Assembly: GCA_943788935.1 (NCBI GenBank)
Contig: CALSSE010000019.1
Span: 124,001-188,000, forward strand
Origin: an uncultured bacterium
GTDB lineage: Bacteria; Myxococcota_A; Bradymonadia; UBA7976; VGTA01
Reading direction: 5' to 3'
DNA: 64,000 nt
The notes under the pieces were generated by a model. It did no database searches, was not told the origin of the DNA, and saw only the letters and a list, made by a program, of their open reading frames with translations. A program made the translations under genes and the position numbers. Below are positions 18,834 through 29,797 of the stretch, in pieces; position 1 is the stretch's first letter, and each line of letters starts with the position of its first letter.

Positions 18834-19979
18834 ATGCAAATAAACAAAGCCCTATCTACTTTCTCTCTTCTCGTTGGGGGAATTTTCATACTCACTCCTT
18901 CTTTTGTGTTAGCGCAAGACATGCCAGCCGCTAAGCCTGCGGCTGCGCCAGCCGCTCAGCCGGCAGCAGCGCCAGCCGCTAAGCCTGTAGCGGCGCCAGC
19001 CGCTAAACCGGCAGCAGCGCCAGCTGCTAAGCCGGCAGCAGCGCCAGCCACTAAGCCGGCAGCAGCGCCAACCGCTAAGCCGGCAACGGCACCAGCTGCT
19101 AAGCCGGCAGCGGCACCAGCTGCTAAGCCGGCAGCAGCACCAGCTGCTAAGCCTACTGAAGATAAGGCTAAGGGTACTGTAACGACTGAAGTCACTCCCA
19201 AAGAGACACTTTTGGAAAGGGCTAAAGTGGCCGCTCGAGCTGCAGCTGAGAAGACTAAGGCAGCCGCTAAGGTGGCAGCTGAGAAGACTAAGGCAGCCGC
19301 TAAGGTGGCAGCTGAGAAGGCTAAGGCAGCCGCTAAGGTGGTCGGTGAGAAGTCATCAGAAGCGCTTAAGGCAGCTAAAGAGGCAGGGATGAAAGCGGTC
19401 GAGGCGGTTAAGCAACGAGTCGGTGGTGATGAGGCTGCTACACCTCTAACGAATACCAAGACTCAAGGTGTACCTGCGCTCGCCGCTAAATCTGCAGTGC
19501 CTCAAGTTATTTTCAAGACCTCCCATGGTGACTTTGTTATAGAGCTTAATCCTGCGAAGGCTCCTAACACAGTTAAGAATTTCCTCGGTTATGTTGATTC
19601 TGGTTATTACAGTGGGACTGTCTTCCACAGAGTTATCTCGAGTTTTATGATTCAAGGGGGTGGTTTTAACACTGAGATGAGTAAAAAACCTACCAAGGCA
19701 CCGATCGCTCTTGAGTCTAAAGCAGGTCTCTCTAACCTTAGAGGAACGGTCGCGATGGCGAGGACTAGTAACCCAAATAGCGCTACCAGCCAATTCTTTG
19801 TCAACGTTGTGAACAATCGTAATCTTGACAGCTATGGTGGTGGCTACGCAGTCTTTGGTAAAGTGATTTCAGGTATGGAAACCATCGATAAAATTCGCGC
19901 AGTACGTACCACTACTCGCTCCGGTCATCGTGATGTACCGGTTGAGAATGTGGTTATCAAGAGCGCAGAGAGGCTATAA
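18834..19979 (+). CDS. Secreted cyclophilin-type peptidyl-prolyl isomerase with Ala/Pro/Lys repeats
   Basis: The protein has 381 residues from ATG 18834, preceded by AAAGGAGA. A signal peptide ends near residue 28 (SFVLAQ). Residues about 31-105 are a PAAKPAAA-type repeat, and about 130-185 are alanine/lysine helix repeats (AAEKTKAAAKV). The C-terminal domain (about 222-381) is a cyclophilin with FHRVI, IQGGGF, VAMAR and SQFFVNV motifs, so it should catalyse proline isomerisation in periplasmic protein folding. The repeats resemble histone-like cell-wall or DNA-binding tails; here they may tether the enzyme to envelope polymers (inference). Confidence 0.9.
   Translation: MQINKALSTFSLLVGGIFILTPSFVLAQDMPAAKPAAAPAAQPAAAPAAKPVAAPAAKPAAAPAAKPAAAPATKPAAAPTAKPATAPAAKPAAAPAAKPAAAPAAKPTEDKAKGTVTTEVTPKETLLERAKVAARAAAEKTKAAAKVAAEKTKAAAKVAAEKAKAAAKVVGEKSSEALKAAKEAGMKAVEAVKQRVGGDEAATPLTNTKTQGVPALAAKSAVPQVIFKTSHGDFVIELNPAKAPNTVKNFLGYVDSGYYSGTVFHRVISSFMIQGGGFNTEMSKKPTKAPIALESKAGLSNLRGTVAMARTSNPNSATSQFFVNVVNNRNLDSYGGGYAVFGKVISGMETIDKIRAVRTTTRSGHRDVPVENVVIKSAERL
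18924..19150. repeat. About nine 24-bp repeats coding PAAKPAAA, followed by 33-bp repeats
   Basis: Imperfect 24-bp units run from 18924 to about 19150. A second set of 33-bp units coding AAEKTKAAAKV follows at about 19234-19340. Both keep the cyclophilin gene in frame. They also leave a long open frame on the opposite strand, which is an artefact. Confidence 0.88.
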
Positions 19980-19981
19980 GG

Positions 19982-20007
19982 CCCTCATCCCGATCAGAGG
20001 CTGAGGG
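19982..20007. terminator. Possible hairpin after the cyclophilin gene
   Basis: CCCTCA at 19982-19987 pairs with TGAGGG at 20002-20007, three bases after the stop codon and within the 161-bp convergent gap before dctM. No T run follows directly. A later seven-T run at about 20101-20107 lies between two copies of agctctgatcag. Confidence 0.3.
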
Positions 20008-20140
20008 TGATATTCCCCCTCATCTCTTTTCAAGCTACGATGTGTTGGGATCATTGGCTAAGTGATCAACTCTGTTCAGCTCTGATCAGCTCCTATAGTC
20101 TTTTTTTAGCTCTGATCAGTAGTCTTCAGCTCGAAGTTGA

Positions 20141-21735
<1,595 letters not shown>

Positions 21736-21739
<4 letters not shown>

Positions 21740-22641
21740 TGTAGTTCCTCCTCGATATCTTGCTTCTGAGGATCTCTTAAACTCCACAGCCCATAGGCGA
21801 AACTACGAAGAGTGATTAAGCTAAAGGAGACAACGCCCGAGAAGAGGATCACCCAGGCGGGGATCCCTGTCGCTGGTCTTGACTCTCCACTAGAGAAGCT
21901 CCCCTTGTCTCCAAAGACACTAGAGATAAGCGAGAGAGATATATAGGCAGAGAACATCGCGGTGGCGATAAGCCCAATCGGCCTAATATAAGGTTGAGCT
22001 TTGGCGGGGATCAAGCCTGATAAAGCGCTGATTTGTATGTGTTTGTTCTTATAAGTTGCCATGCTCGCCCCTAAGAAGGCGACCCAGGCTAACAGAATGA
22101 GAGAGAGCTCTTGACTCCAAATATAATCTTGAGGGAGGGAGAGACAGCCTCGAATGACCAAGAGGGTAAGAACGACATTGATCACTCGCTCAATCCCTGC
22201 CGCTCTCATGGTGATCAATCCACCAATAAAAAGAGCCAATATGGAGCAGACAAAGCGGCTGGGCACTTGATAAACGAAGAGGGAACCTAGCAAACCGCCT
22301 ATGCTCCATAGCGCCCCATTAACGAGTGCTCGACGGAGGTTGCCTTCTTCTCCTCTATGCAATGATGCATAGACTGCCCACCCAAAGAAAAAAGGGAGGA
22401 CGATGAGCAGAACAACAGGGATGAGCTTAGTCTCTAAGCCCGCTCGCTGTTCGCTGAGAAGACCAAAGCCGCTCATTAAGGAGGCGAATGGCTCGCTCTG
22501 CTGCCCTTTGAGAGATCGAAAAACGATGTCAAGGCAGACCGAGGTGGTCATTAACATCGCGGCGACAGTGACGACTCTTTGCTCGAGTGAGTAAACTAGA
22601 GCATCGATACGCTTAAAGAGAGAAACAGAGTGATCACTCAA
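21736..22641 (-). CDS. dctQ: TRAP transporter small permease (DctQ), extended form
   Basis: The protein has about 301 residues from TTG 22641, which sits 11 nt after the dctP stop with AAGAGAGG upstream. Longer frames would overlap dctP. The DctQ signature lies in the second half (about 165-215, WSQELSLILLAWVAFLGASM, then NKHIQISAL). Typical DctQ proteins have about 160-220 residues and four helices; this one has about 8 hydrophobic segments and an extra N-terminal region of three to four helices. DctQ binds DctM and is needed for transport, so the extension may belong to a TatT-associated subtype. Confidence 0.82.
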
Positions 22642-22652
22642 GATGGCCTCTC

Positions 22653-23645
22653 TTATTTCATCGCTTCGATGAGCTTCTTGCCTAAGGCGCTCGCCTTCTT
22701 CGCTCTTATGGTCCACACTTTGGCGGTCGCTTTCTTAAAGACGTCTCGCTCAGTGGGGGTAAGCTCACAGACCTTAACCTCTTGGTTATCAAAGTTCTTC
22801 ATGAGGAGCGGCTCAAGTTTACGAACCATTTTGCGGCCCTTCTTCTCTAGCTTCATACCATTGGTACGAACGATCTTCTGTTGCTCAGGCGTGAGTCCAT
22901 CAAACCATTCTTTGTTCATGATAATCAAGGCAGGCTGATAGATGTGGCGAGTATTGGTAAAGTATTTGATCGCTTGGTTCCATCCAAGTGCTTGAGTGAT
23001 GATGGGCGTGTTATCGAAGCCATTGACGACCCCTGTCTGCAGTGAAGATAATACCTCACCCACGGAGATGGTGACCGGACTTGCTCCAAGCGCGCGATAA
23101 GTCTCAACATGGACTTCACTCTCTTGAGATCTCATCTTCATCGCTTTCAAATCCGCTGGGGTCTTGATGCATTTATCCTTGGTCGCAAAAGAGCGATACC
23201 CATTCTCGGAATACATTAAGAGGGTCATTCCCTTCTCATTGAGCAGCGCCTCCACAGTAGGGCGTACCTCATCGAGGACACGATCAGCGGTCTTGAGATC
23301 GGGGAAAGCATAGGGAAGCTCGAGGATGTCCATATCAGGCACAATGGTCGATAGCGCTCCGGTGGAGACGCCTCCCATCTGAAGAGAGCCCTTATACACT
23401 TGACGAACAATACTCTGCTCGTCACCTTTGAGTCCATTGAGATAGACGCGAGGCATAAGCTCTTTTTTGCTCTCCTTGCGCACCTTACTCTTAAACTTGT
23501 TGAGCAAGGCTGCCCATGGTGTGCCATCAGGAGCGATCGTAGCGATCTTAAACTTTACTGGATCGGCGAAGCTGATCGCTGAGAGAGAGATGCTGATAAG
23601 ACTGACCGCCAAGAGGCGGAGTATGAAGGTGGATTTGCTAGACAT
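22653..23645 (-). CDS. dctP: TRAP transporter substrate-binding protein (DctP)
   Basis: The 330-residue periplasmic receptor has a clear signal peptide (1-27, ending ISFADP). DctP-family motifs follow: FKIATIAPDGTPWA at the mature N-terminus, MGGVSTGALSTIVPDM near 93, LELPYAFPD, and MKMRSQESEVHVETYRALGA near 168, which carries the arginine expected to bind a carboxylate. It captures a small organic acid and delivers it to DctQM. The ligand cannot be named from sequence. It lies between tatT and dctQ in one transcriptional unit. Confidence 0.93.
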   Translation of the reverse strand: MSSKSTFILRLLAVSLISISLSAISFADPVKFKIATIAPDGTPWAALLNKFKSKVRKESKKELMPRVYLNGLKGDEQSIVRQVYKGSLQMGGVSTGALSTIVPDMDILELPYAFPDLKTADRVLDEVRPTVEALLNEKGMTLLMYSENGYRSFATKDKCIKTPADLKAMKMRSQESEVHVETYRALGASPVTISVGEVLSSLQTGVVNGFDNTPIITQALGWNQAIKYFTNTRHIYQPALIIMNKEWFDGLTPEQQKIVRTNGMKLEKKGRKMVRKLEPLLMKNFDNQEVKVCELTPTERDVFKKATAKVWTIRAKKASALGKKLIEAMK

Positions 23646-23774
23646 ATTGTAGCCTTAGGTAAGAGAGGGAGGTCAGTTTAGAGAGACCAAAGATTGAAGA
23701 GAGACCAGAGATGATCAACTCTAAGTGTTTACATCATCTGTGAGCTCAATTGATTCAATCGAGCTCAACAGAGA

Positions 23775-24668
23775 TCAAAAGAAATCTTCAATGTTACTGA
23801 GCATCTTTTTAGCGATGCGTTGAGCATTGGTATTCTCGATCTTTAGTTCAGGGATCTTAGTAGCATCAGCCTCCATAACCTTATTTAATAGCGACTTAAA
23901 GAGCTCCTCATTTTGGGTTTTAGCAGCAAAGTACTGCGCCTTTAAGACGTAAGTGTCTAGATAGTCTGGGCTGATCTCGATCGCCTTGTCAAAGCTCTGA
24001 CCTGACTTGGTGATATCTCCACCAGGTATCTTCGCCTCATAAACCCCAAAGTAGCGATGAGGTGCCCCATGGAAGAAGGTCTCATCGAGAGAGAGCACCT
24101 GCTCCATGGTTGACTTGATGCGACCCTTATTACCAAGAGTGACTACGATGCCTTGGATAAGGCTCCATTTTCCGAGGTTTGTAGCATACCAATAGAGGCT
24201 ATCGATCCCCTCTTTCTTGACTGTCTTGACCGCCTTCTCCCATTTTTCATCAGCTTCGATCATCTTCTTGAAGTCACCATTTTGGAGAAAAATCGCTCGC
24301 TCACCAGCCTTCATTCCTTTGCTATACCATGCCTCCATCTTCTCTTCAGCATCGTCGACCCAACGATCATGGACGTGAGCCATAAAGTAATATCCATACA
24401 CGAGCTTTAGAGGGATGACCGCCTTTGAGGGATCTTGCTTAGCAGCCTCTTCCCATTTAGCGATCGCTTGCTCTGCTTTTGCCCTCTCTCCACGGGACTT
24501 CCATAGCTCATCAGCTTCTTTGAGTAGAGGTGTGGCGTCTCCTTTGACCTCACCGACCTCCATCTTTTGGGAGAGAGTCGTTGGGGTCGCCCCACATCCC
24601 GCCAAGAGCATCAAAATAAGAGTAAGTTGAGAGATCATCTTGATCTGTTTCAGATTGTTTTTTCTCAT
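23775..24668 (-). CDS. TRAP-associated TatT-family TPR lipoprotein
   Basis: This 297-residue lipoprotein (LMLLAGC near residue 25) matches the TatT component found with some TRAP transporters, first described in Treponema. The match is based on the helical TPR-like repeat body and segments such as VYGYYFMAHVHD, LYWYATNLGKW and YFGVYEAKIPGGD. TatT forms a trimer with pores that docks the DctP-type receptor and may help hydrophobic ligands reach it. It is the first gene of the minus-strand TRAP cluster, 129 bp ahead of dctP. Its presence suggests a lipophilic acid substrate (inference). Confidence 0.85.
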   Translation of the reverse strand: MRKNNLKQIKMISQLTLILMLLAGCGATPTTLSQKMEVGEVKGDATPLLKEADELWKSRGERAKAEQAIAKWEEAAKQDPSKAVIPLKLVYGYYFMAHVHDRWVDDAEEKMEAWYSKGMKAGERAIFLQNGDFKKMIEADEKWEKAVKTVKKEGIDSLYWYATNLGKWSLIQGIVVTLGNKGRIKSTMEQVLSLDETFFHGAPHRYFGVYEAKIPGGDITKSGQSFDKAIEISPDYLDTYVLKAQYFAAKTQNEELFKSLLNKVMEADATKIPELKIENTNAQRIAKKMLSNIEDFF

Positions 24669-24967
24669 GATTTGGTATCCACTAGAGTGTCGTTAAATGG
24701 CATGGTTGATGCGGGTGAAAATCCAACATCAGGCTAGAATACTGCTTATCTTTTAGGTGAGATAAGCGAGTTAAACAGGTTTAACCCATTTATAAGCAGG
24801 TGTAAAAGATCAATCGACACTGAAGAGAAGTTTATGTCTCAAACCGATGTCTTAAACTGATGTCTCAAGTTCACTTCTTAATTATAATGAAGGGAAGATT
24901 GAGCTGTGTAAGGGGTGGAGTTAGGGGCCTTCGTTAGAGAGCTTATGATGGCTGTAAAGGATCCCTA
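24669..24967. other. Intergenic region upstream of tatT
   Basis: About 300 bp between the TRAP cluster and the M1 peptidase gene. It must hold the promoter of tatT on the minus strand. I see AT-rich stretches near 24740-24830 and an internal repetition of aagcaggt/aacaggt-like words. There is no gene, RNA or confident promoter. Confidence 0.5.
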
Positions 24968-25011
24968 ATCTACTCTTGATCTACTCTTGATCTACTCTTG
25001 ATCTACTCTTG
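24968..25011. repeat. Four perfect 11-bp tandem repeats, intergenic
   Basis: The unit atctactcttg is repeated four times, ending three bases from the stop codon of the M1 peptidase gene. The unit length is not a multiple of three, consistent with its place outside the coding frame. Confidence 0.95.
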
Positions 25012-25013
25012 AT

Positions 25014-27203
25014 CTATGGTTTCTGATTACTAGGAGCAGGAGAAGGGGACTTTTGAGCCTCTTCCATCATCAACGCATCTAGCAACAAACCGGCGCTCTC
25101 CAATATTAAAGCAGTCTTTGGGTCTTCACGCTTGATCTCCCTTCCTGCTTCTTTGAGGAGGTCACTAGGCTGGGCGTTGGGGTCGGAGAGAACTCGACCG
25201 GCAACTCTCGCCCAGCGCGCTACCTTAGGGTCTTCAGCCATTAGGTCAGAGAGGAGCTCGGTGAGGGCTGCATAGTCAACTCGACTTTGATCTAGCTTTC
25301 CGGTACGCAGCGCATGTTCAATGAGCTCAGCGAGAGCATCTACCCCACGATGATTAAGCCATCTACGGAGCTCGGGGTCGAGCTGAGCCATCCCGATATC
25401 ACCCATCATAATCTTCATTGTTCGATAGAGGCTCACCGCCTCGATATCTTCATCGCCATGTCTCTCGTCGAGCCAACGCGTAGTGAGCGCTTGAACCGCT
25501 TGACGGGTTTTTGGTTGAGAGGATAGAGCCGCTCTGAGAGCGTCACCCGTAGCGACCCTAAAAGTATATTGCTGATAATAATCGCTTAGAGCTTGATGAA
25601 GCTGGTTAGCGCCCAAGAGGTCCCTCAGTGACCAAAAGAAGAGAGCGCCTTTACCATAAACGATCGCTCCATAATCGAGTAAACCCTCAAAGGCAGATGT
25701 CGGCTGATCGACAGCTTGGTCCTCCATGCCGGTGAGGCGAGCGAGATGGTAATTGAGTCTCATCATCATGTCGATTTGACGCTGAGTCGCAGCTGGCCCC
25801 CGAGTACGTGCGAAGTGGGCCGCTGCGCTGTAGTTCGCCAAAGCTTCATCAACAAATGGATGTCTTCGGCTATCGCTGCCAACGACCGCGTTCCACCATT
25901 GATGAGCGACCTCATGAGCGATCACAAAGTCTCTACTTTCTTGCATGAAGTCTTGGGCAATATTAAGTGTATCTGAGGACCTCTTATGATGAGAGTGTCT
26001 CTTGGATTGATCACCGTTAGAGCCTCCATGTTTTTGGTGAGAATCTGCTCGAAAGTGTCCTAAACCTTGAGCGCTATCATAAATCATTGAGGCGATAGTA
26101 ATGAGCCCAGGAAACTCAACGCCCCCTGCGCCTCCAATCAGTGGAGATTCAGCAATCTCTAGCTCTTTATATGGATAAGGTCCAAAGATCGCTTCAAAAG
26201 TCTGGAGAGCGCTCATCACTTCATTGAGCGCTGGTATATTATTCATTTGGTGGCGTCGGGAGACTAGGCTACGGACCTTAATATCACCCACTTGCGAGCT
26301 GGCTTCTGTATATTCTTTAGAGGCTTGAATACTGAACTCCCTTACCCCCGCTGCCGCGAATCGAGAGCGGCGTAGACGACCTCGTCGAGCGCTCTCGACC
26401 TCGACGCCAGTGGTCCCCACCAAGGCATCACTTGAGGTGGTTAGAGAGACATCATAATGAGCGATATCGAAGTAGCTCCGGTCACCTATATGTTCGCTAG
26501 GAGTGATGTCCCACCCCTGATCATCATAAGCGACTAAAATAGGATACCAAAGCGCCATACTCACAATCCCATCGCCTTGACTAAATACCCCATATCCTCC
26601 TTGTGGTTTATGTTGGTGTACTAGGGTCTGGAGGAGGTCCTCTAGTTTTAGCTCAGATGCCTTCACTTGAGGGGGAAGTGGATATAAACTCCCTTTGAAG
26701 GACAGGGTGACCTTAGTTCGCTCCCCTGGAGCGAGTGAAGTGTGGAGGGGAACAACTAAGACCTCTCTCGCCAGGCGATCATGTTGCACTAGAGTGCCAT
26801 TCACCTGCACTTCAGTGATCAGAAGCCTCCGTTCAGAGGGGGCGGAGAGTTCTTTTGAGTTGGGATACAAAAGGAAATTGAGCTGACGGAGTGTGTCACG
26901 CTCAAGGTTCACATACTCTAGCTCTAGCTCTCCTTTATAGATAAAGAGGTCGAGATCGAGCTCTACATCCATACGATATTTAGGCGCATTTTGTAAACTC
27001 GGGTGTTCTCTCGCGTGAGGTCGTAGGCTATGCTCAATCAACTCTTGAGTAGACAGAGGCGCATCGTTTATAGAGGGAGCGATGGGGAGAGCGTGGGCGC
27101 TATCATTAAGTATTAATGAGGCTAGACCGCCGCATACAATAAATGATCCAAGGGCCGCTAAGTTAAGCAGGGCTCGCTTGTGATCTGGTGATGGGGGGTG
27201 CAT
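25014..27203 (-). CDS. M1-family zinc metallopeptidase, exported
   Basis: The 729-residue protein starts at ATG 27203, with GGAGG six bases before it; ATG 27257 lacks such a site. A signal or N-terminal membrane segment lies at about 10-37. The zinc motif HEVAH at 430-434, followed 18 residues later by Glu453 (VDEALANY), defines the M1 aminopeptidase (gluzincin) fold. The exopeptidase motif is represented by the GGAGGVEFPGL region near 350, close to the GAMEN position; GGVEF replaces the common GAMEN. A His-rich insertion lies at about 380-405. Probably degrades peptides outside the cytoplasm. Confidence 0.9.
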   Translation of the reverse strand: MHPPSPDHKRALLNLAALGSFIVCGGLASLILNDSAHALPIAPSINDAPLSTQELIEHSLRPHAREHPSLQNAPKYRMDVELDLDLFIYKGELELEYVNLERDTLRQLNFLLYPNSKELSAPSERRLLITEVQVNGTLVQHDRLAREVLVVPLHTSLAPGERTKVTLSFKGSLYPLPPQVKASELKLEDLLQTLVHQHKPQGGYGVFSQGDGIVSMALWYPILVAYDDQGWDITPSEHIGDRSYFDIAHYDVSLTTSSDALVGTTGVEVESARRGRLRRSRFAAAGVREFSIQASKEYTEASSQVGDIKVRSLVSRRHQMNNIPALNEVMSALQTFEAIFGPYPYKELEIAESPLIGGAGGVEFPGLITIASMIYDSAQGLGHFRADSHQKHGGSNGDQSKRHSHHKRSSDTLNIAQDFMQESRDFVIAHEVAHQWWNAVVGSDSRRHPFVDEALANYSAAAHFARTRGPAATQRQIDMMMRLNYHLARLTGMEDQAVDQPTSAFEGLLDYGAIVYGKGALFFWSLRDLLGANQLHQALSDYYQQYTFRVATGDALRAALSSQPKTRQAVQALTTRWLDERHGDEDIEAVSLYRTMKIMMGDIGMAQLDPELRRWLNHRGVDALAELIEHALRTGKLDQSRVDYAALTELLSDLMAEDPKVARWARVAGRVLSDPNAQPSDLLKEAGREIKREDPKTALILESAGLLLDALMMEEAQKSPSPAPSNQKP

Positions 27204-27338
27204 AGGTATCCTCCACTGATCAGTTGATATCAATCGCCATGGGTTTATGATGTTCATGGCGAGATAAACAGCTCTTTGATGTGAAGTATTCCCCTAAGAT
27301 AGATTACCTCACGCCTCTTCTTTACTCATTGAAGAGTT

Positions 27339-28061
27339 TTACTCTCCTCTAGGCTTCGCTTTGCGGAGTCGCTTATTAAAAGGTAAACCGGTCGGGCCAA
27401 CCTTTAGTCGCTCCGTTTGCTTGAGGTCTACCCCCATCGTCTTAAGAATTTTAAGCGCCACATCAAGTGACTCCATATCGGGCTTATAATGACCACTAGA
27501 GTTGGAGATCGATAAGAGTTGTCCTTGATCTAGTACAAGCTCGCCAGCGGCTAAGACAGGAGCCCCTGCGAGGAGTGACGAGTGATGAATGAACCCATAG
27601 CGCTGATCAAAACAAACCCATAAGAGACCATCTATGCTGATCACATAAATCGCTTTTCCCGTTCGATTGGCGTTGGACTTGTCGTCAAGATGTGCGTCGA
27701 GGGGCTCTCCTCGGTGATCGATGAGTAGCCCATCTCTGACCGAGACACTTAAGCTCTCTCGTTCTTTAGGGCTGAAATACTTCACACCGAGCGACTGCTC
27801 GCCTCGATATTTCGATAGGAGCGTATAGCGTGTATATCTGAACTTCTGTTGAGCGATATAAGGAGATTGATTCGACCCGCTCTCTGCTGATCCATTCCCC
27901 TTTATAGAGGTTTGGCCTGAGCGTTTGGCCGAGTCGCTCCCTCCACAGCCTGTAGCGAGGAGAATAAAACTAAGAGCTGCTTGGATCCATAAAGAGCTTG
28001 GACGCCACCTGGCATAAGTCATCGAAGATAATCTTTGAGGTAAGAGGGTTAAGATAGACAT
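27339..28061 (-). CDS. Lipoprotein resembling the C-terminal domain of plant IQM proteins
   Basis: The 240-residue protein has a lipoprotein signal with LLATGC near residue 39. Residues about 85-235 contain VKYFSPKERESLSVSVRDG, an IYVISIDGLLWV strand pair, FIHHSSLLAGAPVLAAGELV and ISNSSGHYKP. From memory these align in order with the conserved non-IQ part of plant IQM calmodulin-binding proteins (KYL-PKERE, FQHSSFL-GG-T-AAGRLV, SGHYHPTEENF). No catalytic role is known for that region. The protein lacks an IQ motif. The gene is 9 bp downstream of the 5'-nucleotidase-like gene and probably co-transcribed. Confidence 0.65.
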   Translation of the reverse strand: MSILTLLPQRLSSMTYARWRPSSLWIQAALSFILLATGCGGSDSAKRSGQTSIKGNGSAESGSNQSPYIAQQKFRYTRYTLLSKYRGEQSLGVKYFSPKERESLSVSVRDGLLIDHRGEPLDAHLDDKSNANRTGKAIYVISIDGLLWVCFDQRYGFIHHSSLLAGAPVLAAGELVLDQGQLLSISNSSGHYKPDMESLDVALKILKTMGVDLKQTERLKVGPTGLPFNKRLRKAKPRGE

Positions 28062-28070
28062 CTCTTTATT

Positions 28071-29792
28071 TCATCGTCTCTGAAGTATGATTCGACCTGT
28101 CTTAGGAGCCTCGACAGGGGTTTTCTTCTTAATGGTCTCCATAAAAAGAACTCGGAGAGGGATCGCGGTATCTTGATGTGGGAGCTCACTTAACAAGCGA
28201 CAACAGCTCCCGCCTCCTGACATATAACTATTCATAGCGACTTTATACTGTTTAAGAGGATTGAGAGGCGCTCCGCCAAAGAGGACCTTGAGACTCTCTA
28301 AAGCGAACTGTCCATCAGCCTTCATATCAATGGTGATCTTTAGCTCTCGTGAGACTTGAAGCCGACTGGTGCCTCCCTCAAAATTAGCGCGGAGTAAGTC
28401 TAGGACTTGAGCGCCGGTCAAAGACATCACAGCCAAGGTGTTCTCAAAGGGCATCACTTGGTAGAGATGTCCAACATTGATTTCGCCGGCGCCGATATCG
28501 TTACGAAAGCCGAAGGTGTTATGTAGCGCAAAGTCAGCTTTACTGACCGCTCTCATCTCATCACAAAAGAGATTGGGTAAGGGACCATCTAAAGAGCGAG
28601 AGCTAGACTGTGGATCAGCGTCTACGGTACGGTTAAGAGCCTGTTTAGCCTCTCCGATGACTTCATCCATCTTGACGCTCACTTCTTTGGTGATCTCGGA
28701 GATGAGGCTTGAAATCTCAGGAACATCACGCACTTTATCAGCCCAAAGCTCAATTAATGTACCGGTGATTTCTGCTTCTTCTCCCTCTGCCTGTATGTTA
28801 ATCACAATGCGATTCACATGCTCAAGGTGCTCTCCGCTTTGAGCGATGAGACTGCCGCCGGTTGGTGCCCATAACTCATCAAAGGCGGCATGTGCATGCC
28901 CTCCCAGAACTAAGTCAACTCCCGCTTCTCGGGCGATGAGAATGTCGCCAGGATAAGCCTCATCCTCAGGAGGAGGAACATAACTAGAAGCGGTCACTCG
29001 ACGTCGAGAGACGCTAGGTCCGATCCCGCAGTGAGTGAGGGCGATCACCACATCAGCACCGGCAGCTCTTAACGCCTTTACATGTGGCTTAGCAGCCTCT
29101 ACTTCATGAACAAATCGAAGGTGCGAGACGTGAGCAGGGAGAGTCGCTGTGCTCGTCTCATGAGTGGAGAGACCGACGACGCCAACTTTTACGCCTCCTC
29201 GCTCAAAGAGCGCCCAAGGTTGAGCGTAATCAACAGGTGCCCCATCGGAGAGTCGCTGGATATTAGAGGCGAGTAGCGGGAACTCTGCCTGCTTCGCTAG
29301 TGCGATGAGGTTGGGCTCCCCAAAATCATATTCGTGGTTGCCGATCGCGCTCGCCGCATAGCCCATAGCGTTCATGATCGTGACTACTGAACGACCCTTG
29401 CTCAGCGTTCCTTCAGGCGCGCCCTGGAAAAAGTCTCCTGAGTCCAAGAGAAGGTAAGGTCCTCTCTCCTGCTGAACGACCGAGGCTAGCGCTGCGAAAC
29501 CGCCAATTTTCCTCTTGGGGTTCGCTTTGTTCCACCGAGCTTCATGAGGGAGAATGTAGCCATGAATGTCAGAGGTGTGATAGATCACCAACTGCCGACC
29601 CTGTCGAGTTGCCGTCTCTTCTTGTAGTACGCTAAGAGACTCTCCATGGGCTTGTGTATGCCCGGTTAGGAAAGAAATTGACGTAGAAGAGAGGCTAAAA
29701 GCGAGGGCTATAAGAGTTAGCGAAGACACTCTCTCGCTGCAGATCAGCGATGACATACGACGGGTAAGGAGGATCATAGCTCGCTTCTCCAT
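28071..29792 (-). CDS. 5'-nucleotidase / UshA-family metallophosphoesterase
   Basis: The 573-residue exported protein has a hydrophobic N-terminal segment. Its two-metal phosphoesterase domain has IYHTSDIHGYI, LLDSGDFFQGAPEG, IGNHEYDFG, LTHCGIG and LVLGGHAHA. The C-terminal 5'-nucleotidase domain begins near residue 375 (LFCDEMRAV, FRNDIGAGEINVGHLYQVMPFEN). Members hydrolyse extracellular nucleotides or UDP-sugars to nucleosides that can be taken up. It starts 5 bp after the greA stop, so a greA-led operon is likely. Exact substrate undetermined. Confidence 0.9.
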   Translation of the reverse strand: MEKRAMILLTRRMSSLICSERVSSLTLIALAFSLSSTSISFLTGHTQAHGESLSVLQEETATRQGRQLVIYHTSDIHGYILPHEARWNKANPKRKIGGFAALASVVQQERGPYLLLDSGDFFQGAPEGTLSKGRSVVTIMNAMGYAASAIGNHEYDFGEPNLIALAKQAEFPLLASNIQRLSDGAPVDYAQPWALFERGGVKVGVVGLSTHETSTATLPAHVSHLRFVHEVEAAKPHVKALRAAGADVVIALTHCGIGPSVSRRRVTASSYVPPPEDEAYPGDILIAREAGVDLVLGGHAHAAFDELWAPTGGSLIAQSGEHLEHVNRIVINIQAEGEEAEITGTLIELWADKVRDVPEISSLISEITKEVSVKMDEVIGEAKQALNRTVDADPQSSSRSLDGPLPNLFCDEMRAVSKADFALHNTFGFRNDIGAGEINVGHLYQVMPFENTLAVMSLTGAQVLDLLRANFEGGTSRLQVSRELKITIDMKADGQFALESLKVLFGGAPLNPLKQYKVAMNSYMSGGGSCCRLLSELPHQDTAIPLRVLFMETIKKKTPVEAPKTGRIILQRR

Positions 29793-29797
29793 AGGCT

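Noticed and set aside
18956-19459. Long open frame on the minus strand, opposite the cyclophilin gene
   Set aside because: It is produced by the Ala/Pro repeat on the plus strand; it codes a low-complexity Gly/Ala sequence and has no domain, and the plus-strand cyclophilin is certain.
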